From: Phymatolithon calcareum
Taxonomy: Eukaryota > Rhodophyta > Florideophyceae > Hapalidiales
Direction: 5' to 3'
Assembly: GCA_977006965.1 (NCBI GenBank)
Contig: OZ345361.1
Coordinates: 124,001-188,000 of the forward strand
DNA: 64,000 nucleotides
The stretch's first letter is position 1. Each line of letters opens with the position of its first letter. Made by a program: the position numbers and the translations under genes. The notes under the pieces are model-generated. The model was not told where the DNA came from, ran no database searches, and saw nothing but the letters and a program-made list of their open reading frames with translations. Of the stretch, positions 20,571 through 31,439 are shown piece after piece.

Positions 20571-22946
20571 TTAGGTAGGATCTGAAACCCGTGGGCCGTC
20601 TACTTGCTTGCCTTCTGTTTTTTCGAACAAAAGTGCAAGCACGCTTGCCGTCATCTCGCCTGGCGGGTATTTCGTACCCGGAACATAGAGAGCGGGCTCA
20701 GTATGCATCATGTCTTCTAGATATACAAGGTCACAGAACGGAACCCTTGCATCGACAGGCACTACAAGACCATCGCAGCGGAAACCAGTGTTCTTCGTGA
20801 TGAGTTGCGCAATGGGCGCCATTGAGGCAACTCCAGCAGCATTGGCTGCACTGCGTATGTTGAAAACATCAAACGGTGCACAGCTCGCTACAGCAATGAT
20901 CGGTATTTCCCGAAATACAATAGGGCTCTCTTTCGGTGCACCCGAGCTGTCTGTTGAGATATTGCTGTCTTCCTTTCCCTCGCATTCGAAAAGTTTCAAC
21001 TCCTTGTCGCGTGCAGAATAGCTCATATCCTGAAATGCCTCCTTCTCACCTTGCAACAGCGTTTCAATTGCACCAGTAATTGCCTTGACAGCCAGTTGAC
21101 TGCGAGATACATAATCGATTGCAAAGGTACCGGAAAAAGGGGCTTGAAAGGTGACAATTCCATAAACGAACGGGACGATCTCCGGGTATCGACTGACGGC
21201 TTCAAGAATATCGACACCACCTTTGGAGTGACCGATGAGCACGATGGACTTGCGGCGAGAGCACGTTTTTGAAATTGCGTCGCGAATTGCTATTGCGTTA
21301 CTCTCGACGCTGCTCTCGGTATTAATGGGCACGGATTGCACGCGTGGCAGACACAGCTTTTCCTGCAGAAAATCGATGTTGCGTTTGAAGTAAGTTGGGT
21401 AATGGTTCGTGAAGAGACCACCGACTAGGAGATATGTGAGCCCCTCGGCCATTGGGTAAAGAGTTTTGAACTGCGGTGTCATTTCGTTGATGGAAGACAT
21501 GAGCTCTCGAAAGCGAGGCGTGACAATATTGCAAGTCGAACTTGGGTTGTGCGCTGCGTACATTATTCGCAGTGAAAATGAAAGTTTTGCATCCGCTGGA
21601 CCTTTTTCGCAGAGACAGAACTGTATGTCGTGCGAATTCTTCTCATCTGGACCAGGACCGAAGCCGTGAATTTCAGTGGGAAGTTCAACGTCTTTGTCGA
21701 ATATAGAACCAATAGAATCTGGTAAGGGCGTGTTATTGTTGGTGAGGGTAAGCTTGAGGTGGGAAGGGAAAACTCCTTGCAGAAGAGCGAATGTAAAAGT
21801 GCCAAAGTCAACTTCGCGCCGTTCGCGAGGGGCCAGAAGCGTGGCCAAAATGGGATGTTCCTTTTTTGCACGGGGCGCGGGAGCGTGTGGTTGATCATTG
21901 GGTATTTCGCTGATTTCGCATGCGGTCGGACGGGATCCAGGACTGACAGACTTGGCAATTTGCGCCAATGTTCTGGTCGACACAGTTGTGCGGAAGGCTG
22001 AGCGACTGGGAAGAAGCCTGGATACTTTGTTCACAGCAGAGGAAGCATTGGTTCTGATTATCTCTCTACCAGAGGTACTTTTTCCGCTCGCATTGCTACC
22101 ACAACTGATTTCCGCATCGGCACTCAGCAAAGCAGGGTCAAGACTACCGTTACTGTTGACCGGCGGGTCTCCTGTGTTCGGCATTTCTTTGCCGCCAATC
22201 TCGACGGCAGGAGAAGCATTTGCAGCATCAGTTTGCTTAGCGACCTCTTCCGCCTTTACCTTTTTGCAATGCTCCTCCCATCTTGTGCGGGAAGCATCTG
22301 TTTCCCGTGCACGCAGAATCTGGTCACCGGTATGCACGGTGAGAAACGGGGTGACGAGCGAGACAGGTACACCATGTGCGACCACCTCGACCCTAAGATC
22401 ACCTGCACGAAACAGGCGACCGGGGCGCGGATGCACCGCACGAAGCTCGGAAGTGTCCGTGGCGGATGACGGCATATCCCGTGGCACGGTACCCGACGGG
22501 GCAGGACAGGCCGGCCAGCGCGCAATGACGAGCAGGTCCGCATGCGACGGATGGGAGTTCGGCGGCGCGCGCAGCGGATACCAACCGCGGGCTTCGTGGG
22601 CACTAAATGAGATGCGGGTGCGACCGAGCTCTGCGTCGGCGGCGCTACGGTCGCACACCACGAGGTCGAGCGCCGGGGCGCCACCGCGGACGTAAGGCAC
22701 TGAGACAGTAGCGCGAAACGCAAATGAAGGGGCTGTGTCGCGCCATACTGGGTCGCTCTCGGCGAGCGTATGGCCGTCGCACTCGAGACGGACGAAGCCG
22801 CTGGGGCGGCGGAGACCGCGCGGGAGTTGGCGGGCGCGCACAACCTCGACTTCAATTTCGGCGAATTGGGGCTCGTCTTGTGGGGATTGCTTTGGGTTCC
22901 GGTCGGCTTCGCTTGAAGATGACTCAGGGTGCTTCATTCCGGCCAT
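20571..22946 (-). CDS. C2-domain alpha/beta-hydrolase (lipase-like)
   Basis: A 791-residue ORF counted from MAGMKHPESS; the frame is open to 23057 but the added 37 residues are Cys-rich and unlike a coding start. Residues about 30-143 look like a C2 domain (AEIEVEVVRARQLPRG, FVRLECDG, LDLVVCDRS). A low-complexity Ser/Ala-rich linker follows (about 150-375). The C-terminal half is an alpha/beta-hydrolase with nucleophile elbow GHSKGG (about 572-577, Ser in the centre), preceded by YLLVGGLFTNHYP and followed by VTFQAPFSGT. The likely triad acid and His lie in the last 100 residues (DARVPFCDL, EDMMHTEP). The C2 domain suggests Ca2+-dependent membrane docking and a lipid substrate. It is not a close match to a named lipase that I can recognise. 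Confidence 0.75.
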   Translation of the reverse strand: MAGMKHPESSSSEADRNPKQSPQDEPQFAEIEVEVVRARQLPRGLRRPSGFVRLECDGHTLAESDPVWRDTAPSFAFRATVSVPYVRGGAPALDLVVCDRSAADAELGRTRISFSAHEARGWYPLRAPPNSHPSHADLLVIARWPACPAPSGTVPRDMPSSATDTSELRAVHPRPGRLFRAGDLRVEVVAHGVPVSLVTPFLTVHTGDQILRARETDASRTRWEEHCKKVKAEEVAKQTDAANASPAVEIGGKEMPNTGDPPVNSNGSLDPALLSADAEISCGSNASGKSTSGREIIRTNASSAVNKVSRLLPSRSAFRTTVSTRTLAQIAKSVSPGSRPTACEISEIPNDQPHAPAPRAKKEHPILATLLAPRERREVDFGTFTFALLQGVFPSHLKLTLTNNNTPLPDSIGSIFDKDVELPTEIHGFGPGPDEKNSHDIQFCLCEKGPADAKLSFSLRIMYAAHNPSSTCNIVTPRFRELMSSINEMTPQFKTLYPMAEGLTYLLVGGLFTNHYPTYFKRNIDFLQEKLCLPRVQSVPINTESSVESNAIAIRDAISKTCSRRKSIVLIGHSKGGVDILEAVSRYPEIVPFVYGIVTFQAPFSGTFAIDYVSRSQLAVKAITGAIETLLQGEKEAFQDMSYSARDKELKLFECEGKEDSNISTDSSGAPKESPIVFREIPIIAVASCAPFDVFNIRSAANAAGVASMAPIAQLITKNTGFRCDGLVVPVDARVPFCDLVYLEDMMHTEPALYVPGTKYPPGEMTASVLALLFEKTEGKQVDGPRVSDPT

Positions 22947-24012
22947 GACGGACACTGAAGTGCACTGGCGGCAGGTGCACAGACAGATGGTGGCAACGAA
23001 CGGTGAGCGAATTTGAATCACCCAAGGAGGGGCAGTTTGTTGGTGAGCATTTTGCACTGTCCAATTGTATCATATTCTTCAGAGGGAACACATAATGAAC
23101 ATTGCTCAGACTTTAAGTCATACCCTTTTTTCACTAAATTCCTCCTGTATTTGTGTACAGTATGTGTATACACAAATTTCGCTTTTTTGAATATTTATAT
23201 GAACACAAATATGATAAATATGTCTACTGTAATGATTCATCGAACAGAGGAACCATTGCTACTGTAGTTAAGCTTGCAAGCGAAACCCAAGGCGATGGCT
23301 CTTTAGTATGTCAAGAACTGTATCGATGCTGTGCAGGGTTTTCGTGCACCTTGAGTACTTATAAGCATTCAAGGAGAACGACATCCTTCGTCGTTGGGAC
23401 CGGGCAGAAGTACAGATCGTGCTTAAGCGACGTACAAAAAGTGAGCAAACCACGAATGATTCGCGTGCGACGGCAACAAAATTTGTGTCTTGGAACATCC
23501 CTGCGCAGCAGCTCGCATCATTAAATGATGTGAGCTGCTGCGCAGGGATGTTCCAAGACATACTTCAAATCTACTCGTCTATGTACTGCGCGGAATTGCA
23601 CAATTTTCGCTTGATGTTGCTCGTCATCACGAAAAGCGGATAGCCAAGTTTTTGAGCTCGTGGCGACAGCTGAAGTCATTTCTTACTTGGAAAAGCATTC
23701 GCCTTCGCCTTCTCCTTCTCGGAAACCTCATACACCATGCACCATGCACATCCGGCACTTCTTTCCGTTCCCAATGTACATCTTTAGCCCATTGTACTGT
23801 ACCGCCAGTGAAAGCTCTTCTACATTTGAAGAACTGACCTACTCTAGCAACTGCACGCAATGCATTTTACTATACAGCGAAACGAAACCACACAATTTGA
23901 TTTCGCGCTCCGTCAATCTACACAAACGCCCTTTCCCATTACATACCACCTTTGTACAGTACACGACAAACCACCACCACCTCTTGTGCCAACTGTGCCA
24001 CCTCCACCGACG
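22947..24012. other. intergenic region with palindrome
   Basis: No gene seen. TACTGTA or TACAGTA at 23156, 23225, 23260, 23795 and 23955, and a 75-nt near-perfect palindrome listed separately. Confidence 0.5.
23486..23560. repeat. 75-nt near-perfect palindrome (37-bp arms)
   Basis: Left arm 23486-23522 and right arm 23524-23560 are reverse complements except for one position (G in CTCGCATC against A in the partner), around a single central A. It would form a long hairpin in RNA or a cruciform in DNA. No terminal inverted-repeat transposon body or TSD is evident. Confidence 0.85.
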
Positions 24013-25221
24013 TCACGCCGCCATGTACGCCACGACGACATCCCGCACCGGCGCCCTACACACCGGGCATGTCTCCCCATGCGCGATGAGCTGCCGCCCG
24101 CATTGTGCACACGTGCACATATGTCCGCACGAGTAGAGCAAAGAGTCAATCCGCCGATCCAGACATATGGAGCAAGCGCCACCAGCAACCGCTCTCACCC
24201 CTCGCGGGCCATTCGCCACACTACGCTCACTCGCCGCCGAATCCGCCGTCACCTCCGACGTCCCTGACTGCGCATCGTCCCCCTTACGGTTCGCGCTGTG
24301 CATCGCTGCCGCAACCTCTTGTCGGATGGCGCGCTGTATATCCAACTGCATATCGAACGAGGCATCGATCACATGCTTCAGCGCGCTCACCTCCTCGCGC
24401 AGTGCCCGCACCGCGGTCTCCACGTCCCTTCCATCCCCTCGTCTCGTGTGCGCTCTGCCGATTTCCACACCATCAGTCGCCATCATTTCTCCGCGGCCCC
24501 TCTGTGCATACAGCGCTCTCCCCTCGCGCGGCCCGCGTCGCACAAGCATGCCTTCCAGCTCGTGGCGGAACGCAGAGTCGAGCGCTGACGACACCGCCCG
24601 TTGCGCGAGAAGGGCGCCCCATGACGATGTGCGCGGCACGCTACTACCGCCCGCGCTGTGTCGGCGTTCGAGTTCGCCGTCACGACTGCCCTCCAATCGG
24701 GCGCGAAATTCTGGAGATAGATTCTGTCGTGTAAATCGGCACAACAATGTAAGATGGTCAAGTTAGCACTTGTTTGCAAGTGTGAATTTCGACAAAACAG
24801 CTGAAATGAGTGCATGACAACGTACAGTCACACGCTGCTGTGCGCGCGCAATCTCCGCCTCGCGACGCAATACACCGACTGGCGGTTCTCTGACGGGTGC
24901 GAATTCCCCGCGTGGCGGCGGGAAGCTTTCAAACACATCCTGCTCATTCACTGCAGTAGCCACCCAGTCGTCGCTACCTGTGCTTCTCACGCGACGTCGT
25001 GCCGACACCCCTCGGTCAAGCAGTCGCGTCAGATCGTCCAGAAATGAGCGTTCGGCAGCCTGCACGCGCGCTCGCTCACGCAGCACCCAGAGCTCACGCA
25101 CCAACTGCACATGCTCCGAGCTGGCGCGGCGTGGCGGCGGCGACCCCGGTAGTGACGCCGGTGCAGACGCGGTTGTGGAGCGTGACGCGGGCGCGGGAAT
25201 GGGCAGCGCGTGAGGGTCCAT
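24013..25221 (-). CDS. C-terminal RING-finger protein (putative E3 ubiquitin ligase)
   Basis: Two exons: 25221-24826 and 24723-24013. The 102-nt intron (24825-24724) starts GTACGT and ends CGACAG; the phase-0 join (QQRVT-NLSPEF) gives 368 residues. The C-terminus is a C3HC4 RING: C316, C319, C331, H333, C337, C340, C351, C354 (CSICLDRRID, CGHMCTCAQC, CPVCRAPV), of the type at the C-terminus of IAP, MAPL and neuralized proteins. Before it lie coiled-coil-like segments (LREEVSALKHVIDASFDMQL). Exon 1 begins MDPHALPIPA and has a Pro/Ser-rich N-terminus, then Arg/Glu-rich helices. Expected activity: E2 binding and ubiquitin transfer; substrates unknown. GC is higher than in neighbouring genes. Confidence 0.85.
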
Positions 25222-27374
25222 CAGTGCGCAGGCGTTTGGTGCGTGGTGATGGGACAGTGGCGATGGTGCGAGACGGAAGTAAACGTGCGCGAGCGGCGGG
25301 CCCGTGTTTTGGCGCTCGCTCGCTTCGCCGGTGCAGAAATGGAAGGGGCGACTCACAGGTCGGCACAGGAGGCTCTGCACGCATTGGCGCTGAACGCCCA
25401 CGTGCACAGGCGACTTCTATGGCGTGTCGGTCAGAGGGCAGATTGCAGCAAACGGGATGCTGCCCCTCATACATGTCCTCTTCGTGATTGTGCCACGCCT
25501 CAGCATGAAAAACCGGAACCTGAAATCCCAATCATCATATGAATGAATAGCCAGGACGTCTTATTTATTTGTTAAAAAAGTAAACGAAAAACATCCAGCG
25601 TATGTCTACCACAATTCTTTCGTCATATACTGTATGATGACGATGTAGTTGCAAGTGCATATCCGTTCACGAAACTCAAAAAGCTGATATCTAAAGAACT
25701 CACACTGTCGGCATGGCGTCCCAGCGATCCACACAGACGCTATTTCATCGTCGAAGGAAGCTGTGCTATGCACGAGGAAAACCGTCGCGCATTGTACGAC
25801 AGGCCAAAAAGGTTCGCTTGCAGGGCCTTCATTCTTCTCCTTCGACAAGATACAACGCATTCGCTCCACTTCGAAGGTTGGCCTTAATAGCGTGTGCAAG
25901 GTTTTGAGATTTAGCGCGCTCGATACATCTAATTTAGCCGAGCGAACGAGAATAGATAGCCACCCTGAACAGGGGTCGGTTTTATTTCGGAAACCAAATT
26001 GTTCACGTCTCAGTCAGAACTGACACCTGAGTTTCGATTAGGTCTTCTCTCTGGACCTCTACTTCTCCTCGTTCCTTGATATTGCGGCAACTCCAACCAT
26101 CGCCATAGGAGCGAGAGCAGCACAGCTGATTCTGACGGATCGGATCTTCCATGACCGTCAACACCTGGCTTTCTCAGTCCGAGCCAATCATCTCAATTTG
26201 TGACAGAGCGAGAATTGCCAAACGACATGGAGATTTAGTTGCGATTATTATTAAATATCTTCAGCGCGCACATTAGCAGCAGAACAAATCGTTCTTTAGC
26301 TACATTGAGTAATACTTCTTGGAGACTCCGCAAGGATACTCTGACTTTGCACTCCAGGTCGTGGATCATGTGTATCACAAATTTGTGATATAGTTTCTAT
26401 AGACCTGAATAGTCGATTACTAATCGATGCGCTATTGTACTTTTACGGTTTAAAGTTGAAACAGCATGCTCTCAGATAATTTTGTTTGGATGAAAACCGA
26501 ACAGGACTTTGTTATGATGCCCTGATATGTACATCAGATGCATGAATGCATATTTCACCGGAGAGATAGTCGCTCATGTGCAGCCTTTTGAAACGGGGAC
26601 TTTACATTAATTAGAAACTAAAACTGTCATTGCAAGAATACCTTTAGGACCTCTTAGTAACACGAGATATTGAACATCCTAACAGCGAATATAGTCGTTG
26701 AACATCATTGTGCGTATACAATGCAGAAGCTGGAGAAATTTATCGGAACTTTCACTGCAAAGCGTTCTGGTCGTGTGAAAAACGAAGGGGAAGGCGGCTC
26801 ACAAATGCTTCCAGTAGAAGAGTAACGCTACTGTAGTCTGCACGGCTACTTCTGAACCTGCAATTGAAAGAGCACGAGTTCTACTGTCGGTTAGGAGGAA
26901 GTAACCGAGGTCATCTATGGAGGAGATCGGTGCTTCGTGCGTGTTGTGGAGCTACCGTAATACTCGCCATAATTACAAAGGAATTCGAGTGCAAGAGAAA
27001 GAGACTAACATCGGCCTGATGGGAAGATACATAACAATCAGGGAAATTCTGAACGGAGAGATTTATCGGTAAGCGGGCGAGAAGCTAATCCGTTGAAAGT
27101 TTCTTAGAGCTTTTGTAAAAGATTTCACACCACATTTTCAAAAGGTTAAAAATTGCGGGTCGCCGGGTTTGGCACCGACAGTGGATGTTGATAAAGCGGT
27201 TACCCCGAGACTTCCGTCGCTAGTTAGGTTTAACAGACAGTGTAGAAATTTCCTCGCGTTCCGCAACCTGCTGCCGTCGCTACTTAACCACCCGTCAATG
27301 AGCTCACCACTAGACGTCGGCACTAACCTATCCCTCACCACATCCAAATTCTCGAGAGGATATTTGATGATTTT
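25222..27374. other. intergenic region, no gene seen
   Basis: About 2.1 kb, AT-rich from 25.5 kb on, with no frame showing family motifs. TACTGTA at 25628 and 26829 are the last copies before the transposon block. It marks the border between gene block and TE block. Confidence 0.5.
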
Positions 27375-28582
27375 ATTTTGAGAGCTCCCAAAGCCTGACC
27401 TTGGAGTAACGGGGCAGCTCTTGCGATAATCTCTACTTTAAAGTCGTCTGGATACTCAAAACGTTCTTGATTCATAATTCTCTCCCAACAAGAGCTCCTG
27501 TGAGTCTCTTGCACTCAAACGCAATTTCTGTACTCATCTTCGACGACGCTAGAGTACGCTGTAAGGCGACTAGTTCGATCACCGCGGTAATCCCACAGTA
27601 AGAACCCAACACTGATTTCCTCCAAAGGGGTGCTCGGTTGAATGTCAACCTTAGGCACCTTAAGCGTGTTGTTCTTTCTCCTATGTAAAGGATCCCTAGT
27701 AGCTTGCCTTCAATAGGAATCTTCATTGATCTGCCTTCTTCTTCCTTTTCCCATTCCTTAATTGTTTCCTCTCTCCTCCTCTTCTTCGTGACAGATCCAT
27801 CCTGGGCTTTCTGAAGGGCTTGGTGCAAGTCTTCATACATCTTGAGATATTCAATATCCTTCATTGCTTCCTTTACGTCCTCATCTCTTCCAAAGTACTC
27901 TTCTGTCGCTTCAAGGCGCTTTTTGTGTCTTACCAGGCTTAATGCAAAACTTTCTGCTTGATAACATCTCCTCATCTTTGGTGGTCCCAGTCGGAACAGA
28001 ACTTACATTCGGTCCCGGCGGTGTTCGGCATACTTTCCGAAAACATTCTTGTAGAAAAAGCCCTCTGCCGACTCGATTGCCAAGAGCAATCGATTTGTCA
28101 TTGGAGTAACGTGTAACACATATTCCCATTTCGGGATAATTAGCGACTTAAAGATCCTGACGCATGTCTCCGGTTTGAATCCTCGAACATTCACTCCAAG
28201 CTCCCGAAGCTTATGTACGCATCCTGCAGCATTTCGAATTCTTGCTATGGCCGTGTCATCCGTAACACCCTTGTTATTCATGCTTACCCCAAGATACGAG
28301 AGTCTCCAGGCTTGATATAGTTCTCGTCCTGCCAAGAAAAAAGTGTGCTTCTGAAGCCCTTTGTACTTAAGAACTTCGCTTTTCCTGGTTTTGTGTTCCA
28401 TTTTATGCCATTTTCGCTTGCCCAACTGGTCACTATATCAAAAAGTTTCTGCATTCCTCGTCCTGTCTTCGCTTGAAGCTGAACATCATCTGCGAACAAT
28501 TGCACTGGGCTGTCTGAGACGTTTCTGTCTGTCTTGGAGACGGCTTCTGCGAATTTGTCCATGAATATATTGTATAGGCACT
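27375..28582 (-). mobile_element. LINE-A copy 1, 5'-truncated
   Basis: On the minus strand, frames in order encode an RT fragment (QLFADDVQLQAKTG with the FADD catalytic box, GIKWNTKPGKA), the thumb region (WRLSYLGVSMNNKG, IPKWEYVLHVTP), then a family-specific C-terminal domain (EDLHQALQKAQDG, LRCLRLTFNRAPLWRKS, CKRLTGALVG). Frameshifts separate these pieces. The 5' end stops inside RT at CLYNIFM (about 28582), just upstream of the Argonaute remnant. The 3' end reads GGGAGCTCTCAAAATAAAATC, like the other LINE-A copies. It is inactive. Confidence 0.8.
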
Positions 28583-28712
28583 AACCCGCTGTGCTTACTC
28601 TCACTCTGGCCCCCATCGGCAATACCGACCACCCTGCTGTCAGCATCAATAACCCCGCCCCTGATCGTCAAGAACCAATCCCGAGCCGCCGTCTGATCAA
28701 GACTCAACCGTC

Positions 28713-31439
28713 ATGTCAAGCTACCGACGTGAGCATCGTAGCGACGACTACCTTACCACGCACTCCTCCGATCCGCTGACCAAACAGCTACAACCAGTAC
28801 TGCGCAATAGACGCTATGGCAGTGCTGGGGATTCGTCGATGTTAATGGTCAATTGCATCAACTCCGAGATCAACATTCGGACTGACGTGATTAATCACTA
28901 TGACCTATCGTTTTTCAAGATCGAAGCGTTGGACGGTGGCCGAGGTCTCCGCGGTCGCGGAGGTCGTGGCGCTCGTTGTCGTGGCGCTCGCAGGGGTTCC
29001 GTCCCCGATGATAAGCCCCTGAATCTCGCGATTTTCACGAAATTGGTAGGTGATATCGAGGACAACTACGCCGCTAGTCTCAACAACGCCAAGCTGGCCC
29101 ATGACGGACAGAAGAATGTTTACACCTCCGTTGACCCTGGTTTTGCGAACGCGACTTTCACCACTGAGCGAGAAGGGATGAAGTTCGACGTCCGTTTCCG
29201 TCTTGCTAGCAAGATTCCGATGCACCAGCTGATGGCGTATGTGAACAGAGAAACCCCTATCTCCCCCAGAACGCTATCGCATGCCTGGATATCGTCCTAC
29301 GCACAAACCCGCTCCGCACAATGGTCTACACGGGCAAGTATTTTGCTATTGCGCCGGATCCGTCTCAAAGGCTGCGTTTAGGCGAAGGGTGCGAACCATG
29401 GTGTTGTTTCTAGCAGGCCTTCAAACCTCATGATTCCGGGCTATACCTCTCCTTCGACGACACGTACACTTCTTTCTATACGCAGCAGACGATTTTAGAC
29501 TATGCCGTCGATCCGCTTGGATCTCCGGGAGTCGCTTCCATGTCCGACGTTACTCCGTTTCGGCGTGGCCTCGTTCCGAGACATATTAGCCGGTTGAACA
29601 ACGAGCTGCGCGGCCTTCGCATTGAGCAAACTAATCTGCCCGAAGGCTCCCGAAAACGAATGATGAGCAAGCGCATCACCTCCCGGTCGGACAACCAGCT
29701 GGAGTGTGAAGAGAACATCCGTATGACTGTTACAGGCTTCTTCAAGGAGATGGACGCTCCGCTTAAGTACCCGCACCTTCCATGTGTTGAGATCCAATCC
29801 GGCAAGAAAGGTCACATGTTCATTCCACTGGAGCTGGCAATGATCTGCCCAGCGCAGCGTCGTCGCAAACAAATGCCGCACGACATGCATGACAAGATGG
29901 TACAAGCTGCCGCCCGGAATCCGAAACTCAGATCAGCGGACATCAAAGTTATGATTGAGAAAGTCAACGTCCAGAAGGATGAGTAGTACTCATCCTTTTT
30001 GAGTACCTTCGTGCCTTTGGCGTGAAAGTGAGAGCCGCACCGCTTCAGGTCAGGGCCCGTATCCTACCTCCCCCGAAACTCGTTTTTCATGACACCGATG
30101 TTGACCTTAGCAACATGCCCGACAATGAAATCTCTTGGTCGGTCAAGGACCTGAGATTTGTGCACATCAACGGAAAACTAGACCCCTGGGGTGTACTCAA
30201 CATTGCAGATATTTCGCAACGCGATGTCCTCAAATTCGTGAAGGCCATAATGCACGTCGCCAAAGACGCCGGGATGGAAGTCGCCATGCCTACAGTCAAA
30301 ATGGGCTATCAAGCGCTCGTGGGGCGGGAGCTCATTGATCTTTGGGGACAGATCAATTCCAACAAGGAGAACAGACAGTGACGAATTATAATGGTTTTTA
30401 AGAAAGACATTTCAACGCGAGATTACAACCAGGTGAAAAATGTCGGTGACACCTATCTCGGCGTGCCGACGCAGTGCGTTGTCGCGGCCCATGCCATTGC
30501 TCCCAAAGGACTCTACTGTCGGAACATGTTGCTCAAGATTAACTTGAAACTTGGCGGCGTAAATTGGAGAATCTCCAAGGATTGTTTTGGGGCCCTCACC
30601 GAAAGACCGTACATGATCGTTGGCATCTCCGTCTCACACGCAACGGCGACTGAGGCGAAGGGAGATAAACTGTCGATTTCTGCCGCCGTCGGCAGTATGG
30701 ATTTCCGTTGCGGCATCCAAGCCGGTGTTTACCGCCTGCAGAGCGCCACTGCCGACTGCATTGAGGAAGCTGGGAGTATGGTGGGCGATTTATCAATGAA
30801 CTTTTATGGGCAGTGGGGATGCTTACCGAAATGCATTATTGTGCACCGCGACGGTTGCTCTGACGGTCAGTTCCGTTTGTGATGTCGACGGAAGTCGTGG
30901 GGATCAAGACAGTTTGCGTAGATAGGGCAAGGGTCTTAGGCGTCCCCAACTATCAGCCCAAACTATCATTCATTGTCACGCAGAAGCGGCACCACACAAG
31001 GTCCTTTCCAGTCGACGCCAAGGACCGAGACAAGAGCGGAAACTGTGCTCCTGGCACGGTCGTCGACATTGGTGTTACACACTCTCGTAATTACGACTTC
31101 TACTTGATTGCACATAATGGGATGCAGGGAACGTCTAAGCCTGTGCGGTACACGATATTGCGCCATGATTGCAGTCTAGGACCGGATGAGGTTCAGTACT
31201 TGACGTATCATATCTGTTTTATCTTTTGCCGCGCTACAAGCAGCGTGTCGATTGTTCCAGCGGTCTACTATGCTGATCTTCTAGCTGTCCGTTGCCGAGC
31301 TTCCTTAAGCGCAAGGAACAGCGTGCAACGCTTCCAGAACATTGTTCCGCAGGAACCAGACATTGCGCTCCCCGCCCACATAACGGAAGGAACGCCGATC
31401 ATCCACAAGGACCTCCTGCGCGTCCTATTTTTTGAGTAG
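28713..31439 (+). pseudogene. AGO: Argonaute, full-length but decayed
   Basis: All Argonaute domains can be followed in order. N domain with an RGG-rich insert (RGLRGRGGRGARCRG), 28713-29260. Linker 1 (LDIVLRTNPLR, SFYTQQTILDYAVD). PAZ (VTGFFKEMDAPLKYPHLPC, FIPLELAMICPAQRRRK), about 29540-29986. Linker 2 and MID (VRARILPPPKLVF), 30000-30380. PIWI (VGDTYLGVPTQCV, HRDGCSDGQF, QKRHHTRSFP, PGTVVDIGVTHS), 30391-31439. The chain is broken by a frameshift in a C-run near 29265, a TAG at 29411, a 20-nt insertion near 29985-30003, a TGA at 30379 and a frameshift near 30880. In PIWI the first catalytic Asp is Ser (GISVSH for GADVTH) and the last His is Asp (YYADLLA); the Asp in HRDG remains. No introns are seen. 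Sequencing error could explain the C-run but not the 20-nt insert. Confidence 0.88.

Noticed and set aside
21898-22695. 265-codon plus-strand open frame opposite the C2-hydrolase
   Set aside because: It is the antisense shadow of a motif-bearing gene in GC-rich DNA; its composition is Ala/Ser/Arg-rich with no motif.
24105-24766. Two long plus-strand frames opposite the RING gene
   Set aside because: Pro/Arg/Ser-rich antisense reading of a GC-rich CDS; the minus strand has the RING cysteines and matching splice signals.
29983-30003. 18-20-nt mini-intron in Argonaute
   Set aside because: GT and AG can be found within the insert, but introns this short are known only from special genomes, other introns here are 82-151 nt, and the palindromic copy of the flank explains the insert better.
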